Shown here piece after piece: positions 10,434 to 21,634 of a stretch of DNA of 64,000 nt. Made by a program: the position numbers and the translations under genes. Below the pieces are notes generated by a model. The model had not been told where the DNA came from, searched no databases, and worked only from the letters and a program-made list of their open reading frames with translations. Source of the stretch: Gnetum montanum (taxonomy: Eukaryota; Streptophyta; Gnetopsida; Gnetales; Gnetaceae); assembly GCA_015680685.1 (NCBI GenBank), contig MNCI01016416.1, positions 26,190-90,189 of the forward strand, given 5' to 3'. How positions within the stretch are numbered: the stretch's first letter is position 1; each line of letters starts with the position of its first letter.

Positions 10434-10442
10434 TATTCTTTN

Positions 10443-10709
10443 CAGTGATGAACTAGACTATGAGAGTTTTATTACTTTTCAACCAACTTTCAATAATCAC
10501 TCATGAATTTCAAACTAACTTATCATAACTCAATCTATTTTAAAATCAATAATAGCTAAGATTTATGAACACAAATATTTCTAAAAATTGTTGTTTACTT
10601 AAATACATTGATGCTTATCGAAATTACTGCAAATGGAGGTCAAATCTGCAATATCAAAACTGTTGCATCAATTGTAGAATTATGTACATATGATTTGGAT
10701 TTAGTAACA
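10443..10709. other. Block-A-only spacer
   Basis: No feature is recognised. Block B lacks this stretch and passes directly from the tandem-repeat unit to the copia LTR start. Confidence 0.5.
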
Positions 10710-11278
10710 AAATTAAGTATACAAGGTTTAGATTTTAATATTGAACATCATCAAAACCTTGTATAAAATAACAATTTCATCACCATCAAAGATTTATTTT
10801 AAAACACTTGCATATATCTTGAGACTCTTTTTCAGGAAAGATAAGTAAGAACGATTAATGTGAAGAAAACTCTTCCTCCTATGTTTTTATCAATCTCATT
10901 TATGTCTTTCTTGGCTTCCTTTTTGTAATCCCTTTTAAAGATATAATTAGTAGTTTCTAATATTATCAAAAGATTGTAATAGAAAAAAGATTATTGTTTT
11001 CTCCTATAAATTGAGGGCAAAGTTGGGAGATGTGTGTGAAAGTGTGATAACCATGAAGTATTAGTGGAAGGGCTTAAGGATGTGGTGACTGCAACAAGCT
11101 ATGAGAGCAATGAAGGACAAATTGTGTCCTTAGGTTACTTTCTCCGAAGAAAGGAAGAGCTCTACCCTAGTTCCCATGGTTTTTCCCCCATATTTGGGGT
11201 TTTCTACATTAATTCTTTTTTGTATTTCTCTTGTTTTCTTTGGTCTTTATGTTCCCAAATTTGGTTAATTTCATAACA
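10710..11278 (+). repeat. 5' LTR of Copia-A (block A)
   Basis: This is nearly the same as the complete block B LTR (51237-51812), which begins TGTTA and ends TAACA. The block A copy has lost its first bases. It ends ...ttcataaca two bases before a primer-binding site. A possible TATA segment (cctataaattgagg) lies near 11004. The LTR is plus-oriented. Confidence 0.75.
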
Positions 11279-11280
11279 AG

Positions 11281-11291
11281 TGGTATCAAAG
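11281..11291 (+). promoter_or_regulatory. Primer-binding site of Copia-A (block A)
   Basis: TGGTATCAAAG lies two bases after the LTR end and is close to the plant copia site TGGTATCAGAG that pairs with initiator tRNA-Met. Confidence 0.75.
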
Positions 11292-11344
11292 TAGGTTGAT
11301 GAAGTAGTTGTACACACTAGACATGCTTGTTGGTTAGAACTAGA

Positions 11345-12110
11345 ACATATAGAGTATGCTAATGAAAGATATCTTAGCACAGAAGGGGTGTGATGAGGCC
11401 TTCAACCTTGAAAACATGCAAAGATGCTACATGATGATTGGAAGAAATTACAAGTAAAAGCACTAACCCTAATTAGTTCTTGCTTAAGTAGCAAAATTTT
11501 GGCATCTCTTTCAAATGAAACAAATTCTTATGCTCTTTGGGTAAAGTTGATGAACAAGTTTGATAAAGCTTTAGATTTGAATTAGTTTCATATTTATAAA
11601 AGGTTTTTAATACAAAGATGAAAGAATATCTTTCTTTGCAAGATCATCTAGATGATATGAAAACTACTTTCGTTAAATTTGAAGAATATAAAATGATAAT
11701 TTTAGAGCCATAGAAGTGTTATGTTGCTTTAAATTTTTTACCTGAATGTTGGAATCTAATTATCAAAGCTATTACTACCTCTAAGTCGAGTAATATTTCT
11801 TTTGATGATGTAGTCTCTAATCTTTAGGATGTAGAAAAAACATTAATTGAAGGAAAGGGTTAATCATTAGGTAATGCTTTTATAGTTTCAAATAGAGGTA
11901 GATCTAAAAATATGATTAAAAAATGGATCTAATTAAAGCAGGGAGAAAGTAAAATTAGAGGAACTTCTAAAAGTAGGTTTGAATGCTAATTCTGCCAAAA
12001 ATTTGGTCACATGAAGAAGGATTGTTGTGTTACAAATCTTGGAAAACATCATATCAATAGAAGAAAAAGATAGACTTGGAAAAATCAGAAAGTAATGTAG
12101 GCCTACAAAT
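11345..12110 (+). pseudogene. Copia-A gag with zinc knuckle (block A)
   Basis: The plus frames encode a copia-type gag: AFNLENMQRC, FHIYKRFLNTKMKEYLSLQDHLDDMK and ISFDDVVSNL, followed by a basic stretch and a CCHC knuckle FCQKFGHMKKDC around 11988-12030. The first knuckle cysteine is followed by a TAA where a CAA would fit. Several other TAG/TAA codons and a frameshift break it. Block B has a longer intact part at 52152-52361. Confidence 0.75.
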
Positions 12111-12309
12111 AAATCATACAAAGGTAAGTGTTAGTTTATAGCAACCTAGTTTGCCTAAAATCACTCTTAGTAACATTAGTCATATTCCTAAAGATTCTAG
12201 AAAGCTTATTTCTATTTCTTAAATTGATGATTTGGGTTTAAATTACCATGGGCATTTAAACAATTTTGGAAGCAAAAAGGAGAGGCATAATGTATACTAT
12301 AGAAGTTTA

Positions 12310-12715
12310 TATATGTTTGTAGGATGATTTTGTAGTTGTAGTTGCCATAGGGAGGATACTAAGTTATGACATAAATGGTTAAGCCATATCAGTTATTCTA
12401 ATTTAAATGTACTTCAATCTCATTCTTACATTCCAAAATTTATAGTTAGCTCCATAGGTTTTTGCAGAGATTGTGTTATTGGTAAATCAAAAAGGGTGAA
12501 TTTTCTTAGAAATGCGAGACGTAGGTGAGTTAATAAAGTAGAACTATTTATTATGATATTTTTGGTCTAATAAATCTAGCATCATTAGGTGGTTCATTGT
12601 ATTTTATTACTTTCATTGACGATCATACACAAAAAGTGTTGGTATTTACAATAAAGTCTTAGGATGTTTTTTTAAATATTTTTAATGCATTTCTAAATCT
12701 ACATATGAAACTAAA
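12310..12715 (+). pseudogene. Copia-A GAG-pre-integrase and integrase start (block A)
   Basis: WLSHISYSNLNVLQSH (about 12380-12425) and FCRDCVIGKSKRVNF (12460-12505) form the H...H/C..C zinc-binding entry of copia integrase. They are followed by FGLINLASLGGSLYFITFIDDHTQK (12560-12635), the first part of the catalytic core including its first Asp. The frame is lost near 12715 and no RT follows, so Copia-A is truncated. Confidence 0.72.
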
Positions 12716-12719
12716 TTTT

Positions 12720-13060
12720 ATTTCCTCAATGGATACCCAAGAGGATCTCATGGAGAGATGAAATATACAAAGAATAAGCTTTAAATAAATCAAATATAAG
12801 AGCTCCATGATAATACTAATTACCACGCCATCTTCTAGATACTTGGAGTTTTTATCATGGCCAATATTTGCAGGTAATTATGTTTTAATATTTAACTACC
12901 TTACATTGTGGACATTGTTGTCCCCTCAATGTCAACATTAGGATCCAACTTAAGAATACAATTAACTTAAATTTTTCTTTTATTAACACTTGCTCTATTT
13001 AATTTTATGGTCAATGTTAGGAAGATTACAAAATATATGTTACAAGATATAAATTACATT
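12720..13060. other. Unassigned tail of Copia-A insert
   Basis: The stretch is conserved in block B (about 53280-53620) but has no recognisable domain or structure. Confidence 0.5.
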
Positions 13061-13262
13061 CGTTATGTAGAATAATTATGTTGCAAATGGTTAGAACATT
13101 TCCAAAAGACAAAGAAACTCTTGTGAAATAGCTTAGTTGACGTTCAAACAATTACATGTATTTTCTAGATGTGATGAGCATTAATGAAATTGAATCGCTT
13201 CGTTTTATGTCTCGATTTTAAAAATCCTTGGGGAGAAACTTTCTTTCTTATTATTTTTAAAA
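13061..13262. repeat. Repeat U, partial copy (block A, left of LINE)
   Basis: The segment starts agaataattatgttgcaaatgg and ends in ttattatttttaaaattatga. A longer copy lies at 15600-16075. Block B has them at 53628-54095 and 57241-57720. The copies flank the L1 remnant in the same orientation. They may be fragments of the LTR of Copia-2, because the right-hand copy leads directly to that element's primer-binding site. Confidence 0.65.
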
Positions 13263-13269
13263 TTATGAC

Positions 13270-15500
13270 AGCTTTGGAATATAACATCATCTTGAGACAG
13301 CTTGCATGATGGAATTACTTTGGAAGCCCATGTCCACATGTGCTGTGCAAAGGGGCAATGCCAAAACACATAAACAAAATCCTCTTTTCCACCACAAAGA
13401 GTGCAATTAGGACCATGAATCCTAAGATGTTTGAGACATTTTCCAATGGGTAGACCTTGGTTGAGGAGACACCAGAGGAACTCCTTAATTTTAAGAAGGG
13501 TTGGTAGTTTCTAAATATGTTGGAAGAGGGGGATCTAGAATTATTCTGACTCTTTTTTGTGCCAATACTTATTGCATCATTAAAGGCTACTAGATGAGTC
13601 ATGAAAAAGGTGAAAGGGAACATACAACCTATAAAGTAGAAGTTTGGACCCATTAATCCATTCAAGGCCACGAAAAGTGCTTTGTACCAAAACATCTAGC
13701 TGCATATGGCAATGGATAAAGGTGTAGACCCAAGCTAGGCAATGGTGCATTGCTTTAGACTCCCCATACAAATTATTAAAGTTAGCCCTCAAAATTCATT
13801 GACTAGCAAGTGAAAGACAATTCAAAGAAATAACATGCTTCCAATACCAAGAGGTAGCAACCTTAGCATTTATAAAGGCAAGGAGAGTGGGTGACAAAGG
13901 TAACCACCAGGAACACAACTTAAAGAGGAGAGGAGGGTTGATCTTGATAAAAGTCCAATCAATATAATAGTGTAGAGTTTTCCAAGCTCTCCAAATGCTT
14001 TTGAAAACATGAAATCTAGGAATAATGATAGTGTGGGGGTAAATTATCCAATTAAGAAAATGGATAGTTTTCTAAAAGGGCTTATTTTTTGGAAATTCTT
14101 GATGAAGTCCTAATTGGAGAAGAGTCCCAATAATATCTAGGGCATCTAAAAGCTGGACCAACCACTTAGCAACTAAGGTAATCTCCTACTTCAAAGAGTT
14201 CAAAAGACTTAAGTTGCCTTTATTCTTAGGGAAATTAACAATATTCCAAGTGACACAATGGAAACCTTTTTGAGAATCTTTAGAGGACCACATGAAGTCA
14301 TGAAATAATCGTTCAAGCTTATGGTAAGCGGCTTAGGAGGGGAACCAACATGAAGAATAATACACATGGATAGACACACATCTGGACTTAGATACAAGGT
14401 ACTTAGCCTCTAGAGTGAGGGGTTTATTTTTCCATTTATCATGTTTATTTTGAATTTGATAAATAACCTACTCCCAAAAAACAAAGGCTGAACCTCTAAA
14501 ATGGAAGGGAATTCCTAGAATCTTGATGATGTCTTGATCCTAAAGCAGCTTCCTATTATAGTTGGTCACATGACAGTAATTACTAGTAAATTTATATATA
14601 GAGGATTTGTTCCAATTAATAGTGGAGCCTAAGAGTGAGCAATATTACTCCACCTTAGATAAGAGCTAGTGCAAATTAGTTGTAGTGTTTTAAACAAGAA
14701 AAAAGGAGTCATCAGCAAAATGCATGTTAAGAGGTTGTTGTTGAGGTCAAGAGAGGTGGACCCCGATGAGAAATTTATTTTGTATATCATGGCTTATCTG
14801 ATGATAGAGAAATTCAACTGTGATGGTGAATAGGTAAGGGGCACAAGGACATCCTTGCCACACTAACTTGTGGATAGGAAAGGGAGAGATGATGCTAAAG
14901 GTAGTGGCTATTCTTGTAGTAGCATTTGAGAATAAGAATTTCACCATATGTAGGAACTTAGGGAAAAAAACCAAGTTTATTCATGGTGTGAAAAATAAAG
15001 TCCCACTTTATGTTGTCATAAGCCTTGAAATAGTCAAGCTTCATTAGGAGAATATCTTGACCATCATCCTCCACCCACTCGAGACCTTCCCATCTCACAA
15101 TCACATTATTTAAAATGTATCTATTAGTAACAAATCCTATTTGCTAGCTAGATATAATTTGGCTAAGAAATTTTTTTTACTCATAAGGCTAAGCACTTGG
15201 CCCAAATTTTATACACCACGTTGAGAAGAGTTATGGGATGTCAATTGGAGATATACATAGGATCCCTGGACTTAGGGAGGAGACCAATAATCCATTGGTT
15301 TAGATTAGGCCCAAGGAAACTAGTAATGATAGCCTCTCTAATGATCCATAGAAGATCATTCCCCACCAAATCCCAATGAGTTTGAAAAAATTCAATGGAA
15401 AAAAAATCATAACTAGGAGGCTTCCCATGACTTAACTTAGAACAAGACGCCTGAAGCTCCTCCTTGGTGATATCAGCTTCAAGACTTTGCAACATAGTAG
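13270..15500 (-). pseudogene. L1-type LINE ORF2 fragment (block A)
   Basis: Read on the minus strand, 15495-15241 gives IEFFQTHWDLVGNDLLWIIREA and NQWIIGLLPK, the L1 RT finger region. About 15000-14960 gives the KAYD-type block; WQGCPCAPYLF lies near 14855-14820. NMHFADDSFFLV (near 14735-14700) is the FADD catalytic box. The 3' end carries the zf-RVT zinc element, CTLCGGKEDFVYVFWHCPFA, at about 13400-13345. Stops and frame changes are frequent. The 5' part (ORF1, endonuclease) is absent, and the 3' end is shorter than in block B. Confidence 0.82.
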
Positions 15501-15599
15501 AATTGCAAAATTATGATAGTTAATTTCTCTCAATTATTTATGCTTCGGCTGCAATCATTTCATACTTCTTAGCATATTTGGTCTAGAACATTATTTCTA
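15501..15599. repeat. Middle part of repeat U beside the LINE
   Basis: The 100-bp piece starts with aaaattatgatagttaattt, continuing the repeat U sequence that breaks off at 13262. It then directly abuts a fresh start of repeat U at 15600. Block B has the same arrangement at 57150-57240. Confidence 0.6.
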
Positions 15600-16075
15600 G
15601 AATAATTATGTTGCAAATGGTTAGAACATTTCCAAAAGATAAAGAAACTCTTGTCAAATAGCTTACCTGAGGTTCAAACAATTACATGTATTTTCTTGAT
15701 GTGATGAGAATTAATGAAAATAAGTTGCTTCATTTTATGTCTCAATTTTAGAAATCCTTGGGGAGAAAATTTATTTCTTATTATTTTAAAATTATGATAG
15801 TTAATTTTCACTCGATTATTTATGCTTCCACTGTAGTCATTCCATACTTCTTAGCATCTTTGGTGTAGAAGATAGAATTGAAGAGAGACGCAGTAGCAAG
15901 GGACAAAAAAGAAAGAAATACATTTATTAGAAAATCCTGTAAGATTCCAATCAATGCTAGTATGGATGAATATGCTACAAAAGAACTTATGTGCCATACA
16001 ATGTGTAATGTATTGGAAGAAACCTTGGGAAAAAAGATAGGCTGAGGAAAACAAAAATCAATTATGAAATTTTGC
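15600..16075. repeat. Repeat U, full copy (block A)
   Basis: This is the long version of the repeat, ending aaacaaaaatcaattatgaa. Sequence continues without a sharp end to the Copia-2 primer-binding site at 16507, so it may be the 5' LTR of Copia-2. Confidence 0.55.
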
Positions 16076-16506
16076 AATATCCTAATAGAAACTTTTCATA
16101 GTCAATATTATTATTGGTTTATATTTACCAAGACATTTTTTAAAGACTACATCCATTGCCTGGTATTTAGAAAGATGTGCTTTCCAGTGAAGATAGTTGA
16201 AAAGAAATGATATGCTATTCTAGTGATGACGAAAGTGATAAAGACCACGCAAAACAATTGATAAAGAATGACAATTAGAAGAATAGGAAAGCATCTCATA
16301 TGAAGGAAACTTCACTAAAAATATAGCGCTTGAATTTTAGAAAAAACATCCTTTGCATGCATGTAAAATAGAATTCCTTAGTGGTACATGGTTGTATTTG
16401 ATTTGACTGCTATTGTAAATACACCTATGTAATCAAAGGAATAGAACTAAGGAATATAAAATCTCTTAAGCATTGAGAGTGCCTTATTGATTATTTCTTT
16501 TCTTTA

Positions 16507-16518
16507 TGGTATCAAAGC
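16507..16518 (+). promoter_or_regulatory. Primer-binding site of Copia-2 (block A)
   Basis: TGGTATCAAAGC matches the initiator tRNA-Met-type copia site. It lies 47 bases before an ATG (16554) opening MAFQSTN, which I take as the gag start of Copia-2. Confidence 0.65.
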
Positions 16519-16574
16519 AAGAGAGTCCTACATTTGCTATTGAGATTAATATCATGGCCTTTCAATCTACTAAT

Positions 16575-17029
16575 TGTTAGCCTTTGAGGTTTTGCACTAC
16601 TCACCTATGCATTGCTAGCCTTAGATTAAAAATAATAATAAAATAGAATAAAAAGGGGGCAAACAAAGGCAACTTAATTTTTTCACTTTTTTATTCAATT
16701 GATAATGACCTTAAAATAGGCAAATACATCAACAAAAAATAGCAACTAAATCTTAATATGAGGCAACTTATATAATGGTTGACCCTTTAACTTCTATAAC
16801 GGTCAACCCTCTAACTTCTAAATGGCTGACCCTTCAACTTTTGTAATAGTTGACCCTTCAACTTTTGTAACAACTGACCCTTCAACTTCTATAATGACAA
16901 ACCCTTCAACTTTTGTAACGACTAACTATTCAAGTTCTAATGAATGAAAATAGCAACAGAATCCTTACGGATAGTTCCTAAAGACTAGGACAAAAAAAAA
17001 GCATGTTCAACAATTATATACATTTAACA
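16575..17029 (-). repeat. 3' LTR of Copia-3 (block A) with 24-bp internal repeats
   Basis: The LTR begins tgttagcctttga and ends atttaaca. About 16770-16945 it contains seven or eight imperfect tandem units of 24 bp of the form gacccttcaacttctataatggtt. The purine-rich inner flank (minus acgggatgg) acts as the polypurine tract. Confidence 0.85.
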
Positions 17030-17299
17030 CCATCCCGTAATATAAAAGTTTGCAAACTATCAGTTTAACAAGAATCATTCAACGTGTAGAATCAAGGATG
17101 CTTTCTTAGCCTCTAGAATGTTGATAACTTGAGGGGTTTGGTTAGAATATTAGTGAGTTGATCTTCACTCTTACAAAACACCAAATCAATAACACCATCA
17201 TTGCATAGATCATGCAAGAAATAAAATCTCACATCAATATGCTTGCTTCTTCCATGTAGGATAAAATTTTTGATAAATTTATGGTGGACTTGTTATCAT

Positions 17300-17720
17300 A
17301 GAAAATTGTAATAGCCCCCTCTTTCTTGAAATATAACTAATTAACAAAAATTTCTTAGCCAAATAGCTTGGCAAGCACAAGATGTTGTAGCAACAAATTC
17401 AGCCTTTGGTTGACAATGTGACAATAGATTGCTTTTTGGTTGACCATGAAATAGCCCCTATGCCCATCATAAAAACATATTTTGAAGTGCTCTTCCTATC
17501 ATCTTGATCTCTTGCATAATCACTATTAGTAAATCCAAAAAAATAATATTTCTTACCTTTCTTATAAAACAACCCAAAATCATTAGTCCCTTACAAGTAA
17601 CGAAATATTCTTTTAGTAGCCAAAAAATGCATCTTCTTTGGAGACTCCATGTATTTTCTGATAAGACTCACAACATGCATCATATTGAGTTTAGTTGCAA
17701 TCAAATACATTAGACTCCCA
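17300..17720 (-). pseudogene. Copia-3 RNase H (block A)
   Basis: Minus-strand frames show the A-E-F-V-A motif that follows the RNase H serine/acid region (near 17405-17385) and a K-K-G-K-K-Y-Y-F-L stretch (about 17570-17540), typical of copia RNase H. The block B copy is better, with YARDQDDRKSTLGYVFMM and STTKAEF in one frame (59214-58993). Confidence 0.65.
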
Positions 17721-17911
17721 ACAATTTTCTTCTAAAGTGTAGCCAACACCTTGCTTCCTTTAGGATATTTGTTTAGCTTGAAGCCAATCTCAATTGGAGT
17801 GCTTATAGGATTGCAATCCTTCATCTTAAACCTCTCCAAAATTTCTTTGACATACATCTTTTGAGAAATAAATATTCCAATGGGTGACTCTACAACTTCC
17901 ATGCTAAGATA

Positions 17912-18466
17912 CTAATGCATTTTTCCAAGATCAGTCATTTCAAACTCATCCATCATTGACTTCTTAAATTTTTCAAGTGAATCACTATCATTCGTAGTGA
18001 AAATAAGATCATCAACATATAAACATACAATGAGCACTTTTCCTCCATCAATCTTTGTCAAAATTATATGCTCATATGGAAATTTTTGAAATCCCTTCAT
18101 AGAAAAATAGGTATTTATATGACTATACCAAGCTCTTGGAGCTTGTTTTGGTTCATACAAAGCCTTTTTTAATTTATAGACCTTTTTCTCACTACCAAGC
18201 TCTACAAAACTAGGCAAATAATTAATAAATACTTGTTCCTCTGAGTCTCCATGTAAGAATGCATATTTGACATCCATTTGAAAGATAGCCCATGAAATTT
18301 GTGCTACTAATGCAATCACCAATTTGATTATATCATGCCTTGTAATAGGAGCAAATACTTCTTTATATTCAATCCTATATTCTTGCTTATATTTCCTAGC
18401 CATCGGTTGTGTCTTATACTTGTCAACTTCAACAGTCTCCTTTAGTTTTTTTTCTTGAAGACCCAC
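17912..18466 (-). pseudogene. Copia-3 reverse transcriptase (block A)
   Basis: A 184-codon open stretch carries the copia RT order: FQMDVKYAFLHGDSEEQVFI, VYKLKKALYEPKQAPRAWY, and the catalytic box VCLYVDDLIFT, then FEMTDLGKMH. The YVDD motif is intact here. A frameshift upstream at about 18466 separates it from the preceding KWVFK-type region (near 18480-18440). The block B copy has YFDD. Confidence 0.88.
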
Positions 18467-19249
18467 TTCACACCAATGGTTTTATGCACTTCTGGAAGAT
18501 CAACTAGCTCCAAAGTACATTTCTCTTAATAGCTTTAATTTCACCCTCCATTGTCTTTCTTCATTTTGATTCCTTAATAGCACTTTCAAAAGGTATGGGA
18601 TCACCATTTGAAAAAAAAGTAAAGTGGATGATTCGGTCATCAAATTGGTCAATCTTATTTACCTCATAACCCATCATCCATAAGGACCTTTTTCAAATAT
18701 GGTAAGAGTTAGCTACTACTGTTGTTGGTGAAATCTTAGCCTTCACAGTTCTTGGTACTTTAGCCTGTATGGCTTTTGGGATTTTGGCCTCCATAGTTAT
18801 TGGTTCTTTGAAGTTTGTAGTTCTAGGTTTTGTAGTTTTGGGTGTTGTGGTGTTTGTAGTTTCACTATCGAAAATAATTAAAGTAGGTTGCTAGCCATTC
18901 CAATTCTAAGTGTTCTCTTCATCGAAGATGATATCTCTACTAGTCACAATCTTCTTTGTGAGAGGATTCTACAATTTATATGCTTTGGATACTTTACTTA
19001 TTTGAGGAAAGACAAATTTTTAACTCTTATTCTCTAGCTTCTTCTTCTTCTCATTGGGGATATGTGCTTAGGCAATGCAACCAAAGATTTTAAAGTGATC
19101 CACTACTGGTTTTCTCCCACTCCAAGCCTCTTCTGGTGTCATGTTTTGAACAGAAAAGGTGGGACTTCTATTCAAAACATGGATGTTCCAATTCATAGCC
19201 TTTGGCTAGAAATTCTTTGGAGTACTTCCTCTTTCCAAGAGCCTTCTCA

Positions 19250-19640
19250 CCATATTGAGGATGGTTCTATTTTTTCTCTCTGATATACCATTTTTTTGTG
19301 GTGTATAGGGGGTTGTGAGTTCTCTTCAAATGCCATGATTCTCACAAAAAACATAAAAATCTTTTGAACAATATTCTCCTAAATGATCTATATGAAGAGT
19401 CTTGATGATCTTTCTAGACTTGTTCTCAACATGTGTCTTGAAGCTTTTAAATGCATTAAAAGCTTCAGACTTCTTTTGCAAAAAATAAACCCAACTTTTT
19501 TGAGTATAATCATCAATGAAGGTGATTAAGTACCTCATACCTTCACTTGAAGATGGTTGTATTAGCCCACAAATTTTAGAATGAACCAACTCAAGGACAT
19601 TCTTTTCTCTCCATGATTTTCCTTGAAAAAATTAGGAACA
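19250..19640 (-). pseudogene. Copia-3 integrase core (block A)
   Basis: The minus-strand 19589-19326 frame contains GMRYLITFIDDYTQKSWVYF (first catalytic Asp) and KTLHIDHLGEYCSKDF (second Asp). After a stop, the TPQKNGISERKNRTI stretch (about 19310-19265) brings the catalytic Glu. Together these give D,D(35)E-type layout for copia integrase. Confidence 0.85.
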
Positions 19641-19856
19641 ATGTTGTTTACCAAAAATAAATTCTTCATAGAGTCTAGAAGGAATTATAATTTGAGGAGG
19701 GCTAGTCACCATATTTTTTTGTTGCAGAGTCTTTAATCCTTCAAAATTCAAGTGGGCATAGAGAAAATGCCAAAGCCATGTTGGGTCTTTTACTTTAGCC
19801 TTCAGGCAAGATTGAGCACTTTCAATCCTCAATGGAAATAATCTATTGGAGCTCAT
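19632..19856 (-). pseudogene. Copia-3 GAG-pre-integrase (block A)
   Basis: TWLWHFLYAHLNFEGLKTLQ is the LWH-x-R-x-GH-type entry motif, here with Arg and Gly changed. It precedes EFIFGKQHCS, the C-x-x-GK-x-H-like zinc segment that is now degraded. Confidence 0.78.
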
Positions 19857-19910
19857 TTGAACAAATTCAATAGCTCCTCTTGAAGGATCATATATCTCAC
19901 AAGCATCCTT

Positions 19911-20162
19911 CTAAATGATTATTACATAATCCTTCTCTTGCAATTGACTAGCACTTGACAAATTTCTTTTCAAATTAGGAACATCAAAAACATTGGAAAT
20001 TATTTCTACAAAATCATTCTTGGTTGTAATCTTAATATCCCCCTTTCCCATTCCATTTATAGTAGAACAATCACCAAAACTTATTATAGAATGAAAAATT
20101 TCATCTAAGTAAGAAAAGGAAGACTTACATACACACATGTGGTTGCTACAACCAGTATCCAC
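19911..20162 (-). pseudogene. Copia-3 aspartic protease (block A)
   Basis: VDTGCSNHMC is the copia protease active-site loop. The fold continues through ISFGDCSTINGMGKGDIKI and NVFDVPNLKRNLSSASQL, the usual C-terminal N-L-L-S-x-x-Q-L segment. Confidence 0.88.
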
Positions 20163-20229
20163 ATACCATACATTTGACTAAGACTCTCAATTGGCTTGAA
20201 CTACTATCAACAAAGCCTCAAATTCCTTC

Positions 20230-21100
20230 TCTTCTACAAAATTTCATTTCTCTTCTTTATGATTAGGTAGTTTAGTGTAGCATTTGGAATGATAGTATTT
20301 GTATTTATGACATCTAAAGCATTCCAGCTTAGATTTGTCAACATGTCCTTTTCCTTTGCCTTGAAATTTATCACTATCCCCTTTGAAATGTCTACTACTA
20401 TGTCTATTACCTCAATCTCCTCTTCCTCTATCTCTAGCACTACCTATTCCTCTTAAGGAATAAGTAAAAGTAGAAACCTTCAAACCTTGCTCTTCAGAAG
20501 ATGAATTTTGATTATATCATCTATTCATGGAGTAACAAAGAACTTTGAAGTTCATCAAGGAAAAGTGCATCAACATCTTTGAATTCTTCAATTGAACAAA
20601 CAACACAATCAAACCTAGGGGATAGGGAATGTAATACCTTCTAAAAAATAATCAAATCCTCCATGTTCTCCCCATGAAATTGCATGTTATTGGCTATCTT
20701 CATTGTCCTTGCATAATACCTACTAATAGACTTCTCATCTTTCATTTTCAAAGTCTCAAAATCCCTTCTCAAGGCTTGAAGCTGTGTGCACTTTTCTCTA
20801 GAAGATCCTAATATTTATTCTTCATATAATTCTAAATATCCTTGAGAGTTTCTTTGCTAAGAATAGTCTCCAGGTTAGAATGATTGATTTCTTGAAATAA
20901 ATAGTTCTTTGCCTTCAAATCTTTCAACCTTAGTTCCTATAGCTCATTTCTTTGTTCATTTGTGAGTGCAACCTCAGTTATGGATGCTACTACACCATCT
21001 TCGAAAACCTACCAATACTCCTTAGAGTTTAAGAAATTTTTCATTGACATACTCCAATGGTCATAGTGACCATCAAAACATGGGATGGTAGGTTGTACTG
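20230..21100 (-). pseudogene. Copia-3 gag (block A)
   Basis: Minus-strand segments give YDHWSMSMKNFLNSKEYW at the N-terminus. Then ETLKDIxNYMKNKY, YYARTMKIANNMQFHGENME, and an Arg/Gly-rich stretch (DRGRGD near 20430) precede a knuckle, LECFRCHKYKYYHSKCY (about 20325-20275). In the knuckle the zinc-binding His is replaced by Tyr. Several stops are present. Confidence 0.78.
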
Positions 21101-21206
21101 TGCTCTTCTCTTGAGCCTCCTAAATCGGGTGCACTACTATGCTTTTCTCTCTAGCCTCTTGAACTAGGCTTTCTCTCCACCATCCTAAAACAAACTCCAA
21201 CACCAT

Positions 21207-21634
21207 TGTTAGCCTTTGAGGCTGTGCACTAGTTACCATAGATAAAACAATAAAATAGGGGTAAATAGAGGAAACTTAATTTTTTCAATTTTTTATTTAA
21301 TTGATAATGGCCTTTAAATAGGCAAATACATCAACAAAAAATAACAACTAAATCCTAATATGAAGCAACTTCTATAACGGTCAAGCCTTTTAACTTCTAT
21401 AATGGTTGACCCTTTAAATTCTATAATGGTTAAACCTTCAACTTCTATAATAGTTAACCCTTCAACTTCTATAATGACTAATCCTTCAACTTATGTAACA
21501 GCAAACACTTCAAGTTCTATAATGGCCAACCATTCAATTTATAAAGAATGAAAACAACAACCAAATCCTTAAGGAAAATCCCTAAAGACTAGGATAGAGA
21601 AAAAAGCATGTTAAACAATTAAACATATTTAACA
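21207..21634 (-). repeat. 5' LTR of Copia-3 (block A)
   Basis: It is homologous to 16575-17029 with the same 24-bp repeat array at about 21370-21545, and ends tttaaca. The adjoining minus-strand primer-binding site is decayed in this copy (TGGTGTTGGAG) but better in block B (62863-62874). Confidence 0.85.

Larger units (their letters stand above)
16575..21634 (-). mobile_element. Copia-3: complete Ty1/copia element (block A)
   Basis: The LTRs are 16575-17029 and 21207-21634, each with TGTTAG...TAACA ends. Flanking 5-bp target duplications are ctaat (16570-16574) and ccaat (21635-21639). The minus-strand order is gag, protease, integrase, RT, RNase H, which defines Ty1/copia. The primer-binding site lies left of the right LTR. 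All reading frames contain stops, so the copy is inactive. It is shared with block B at the identical site. Confidence 0.88.
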
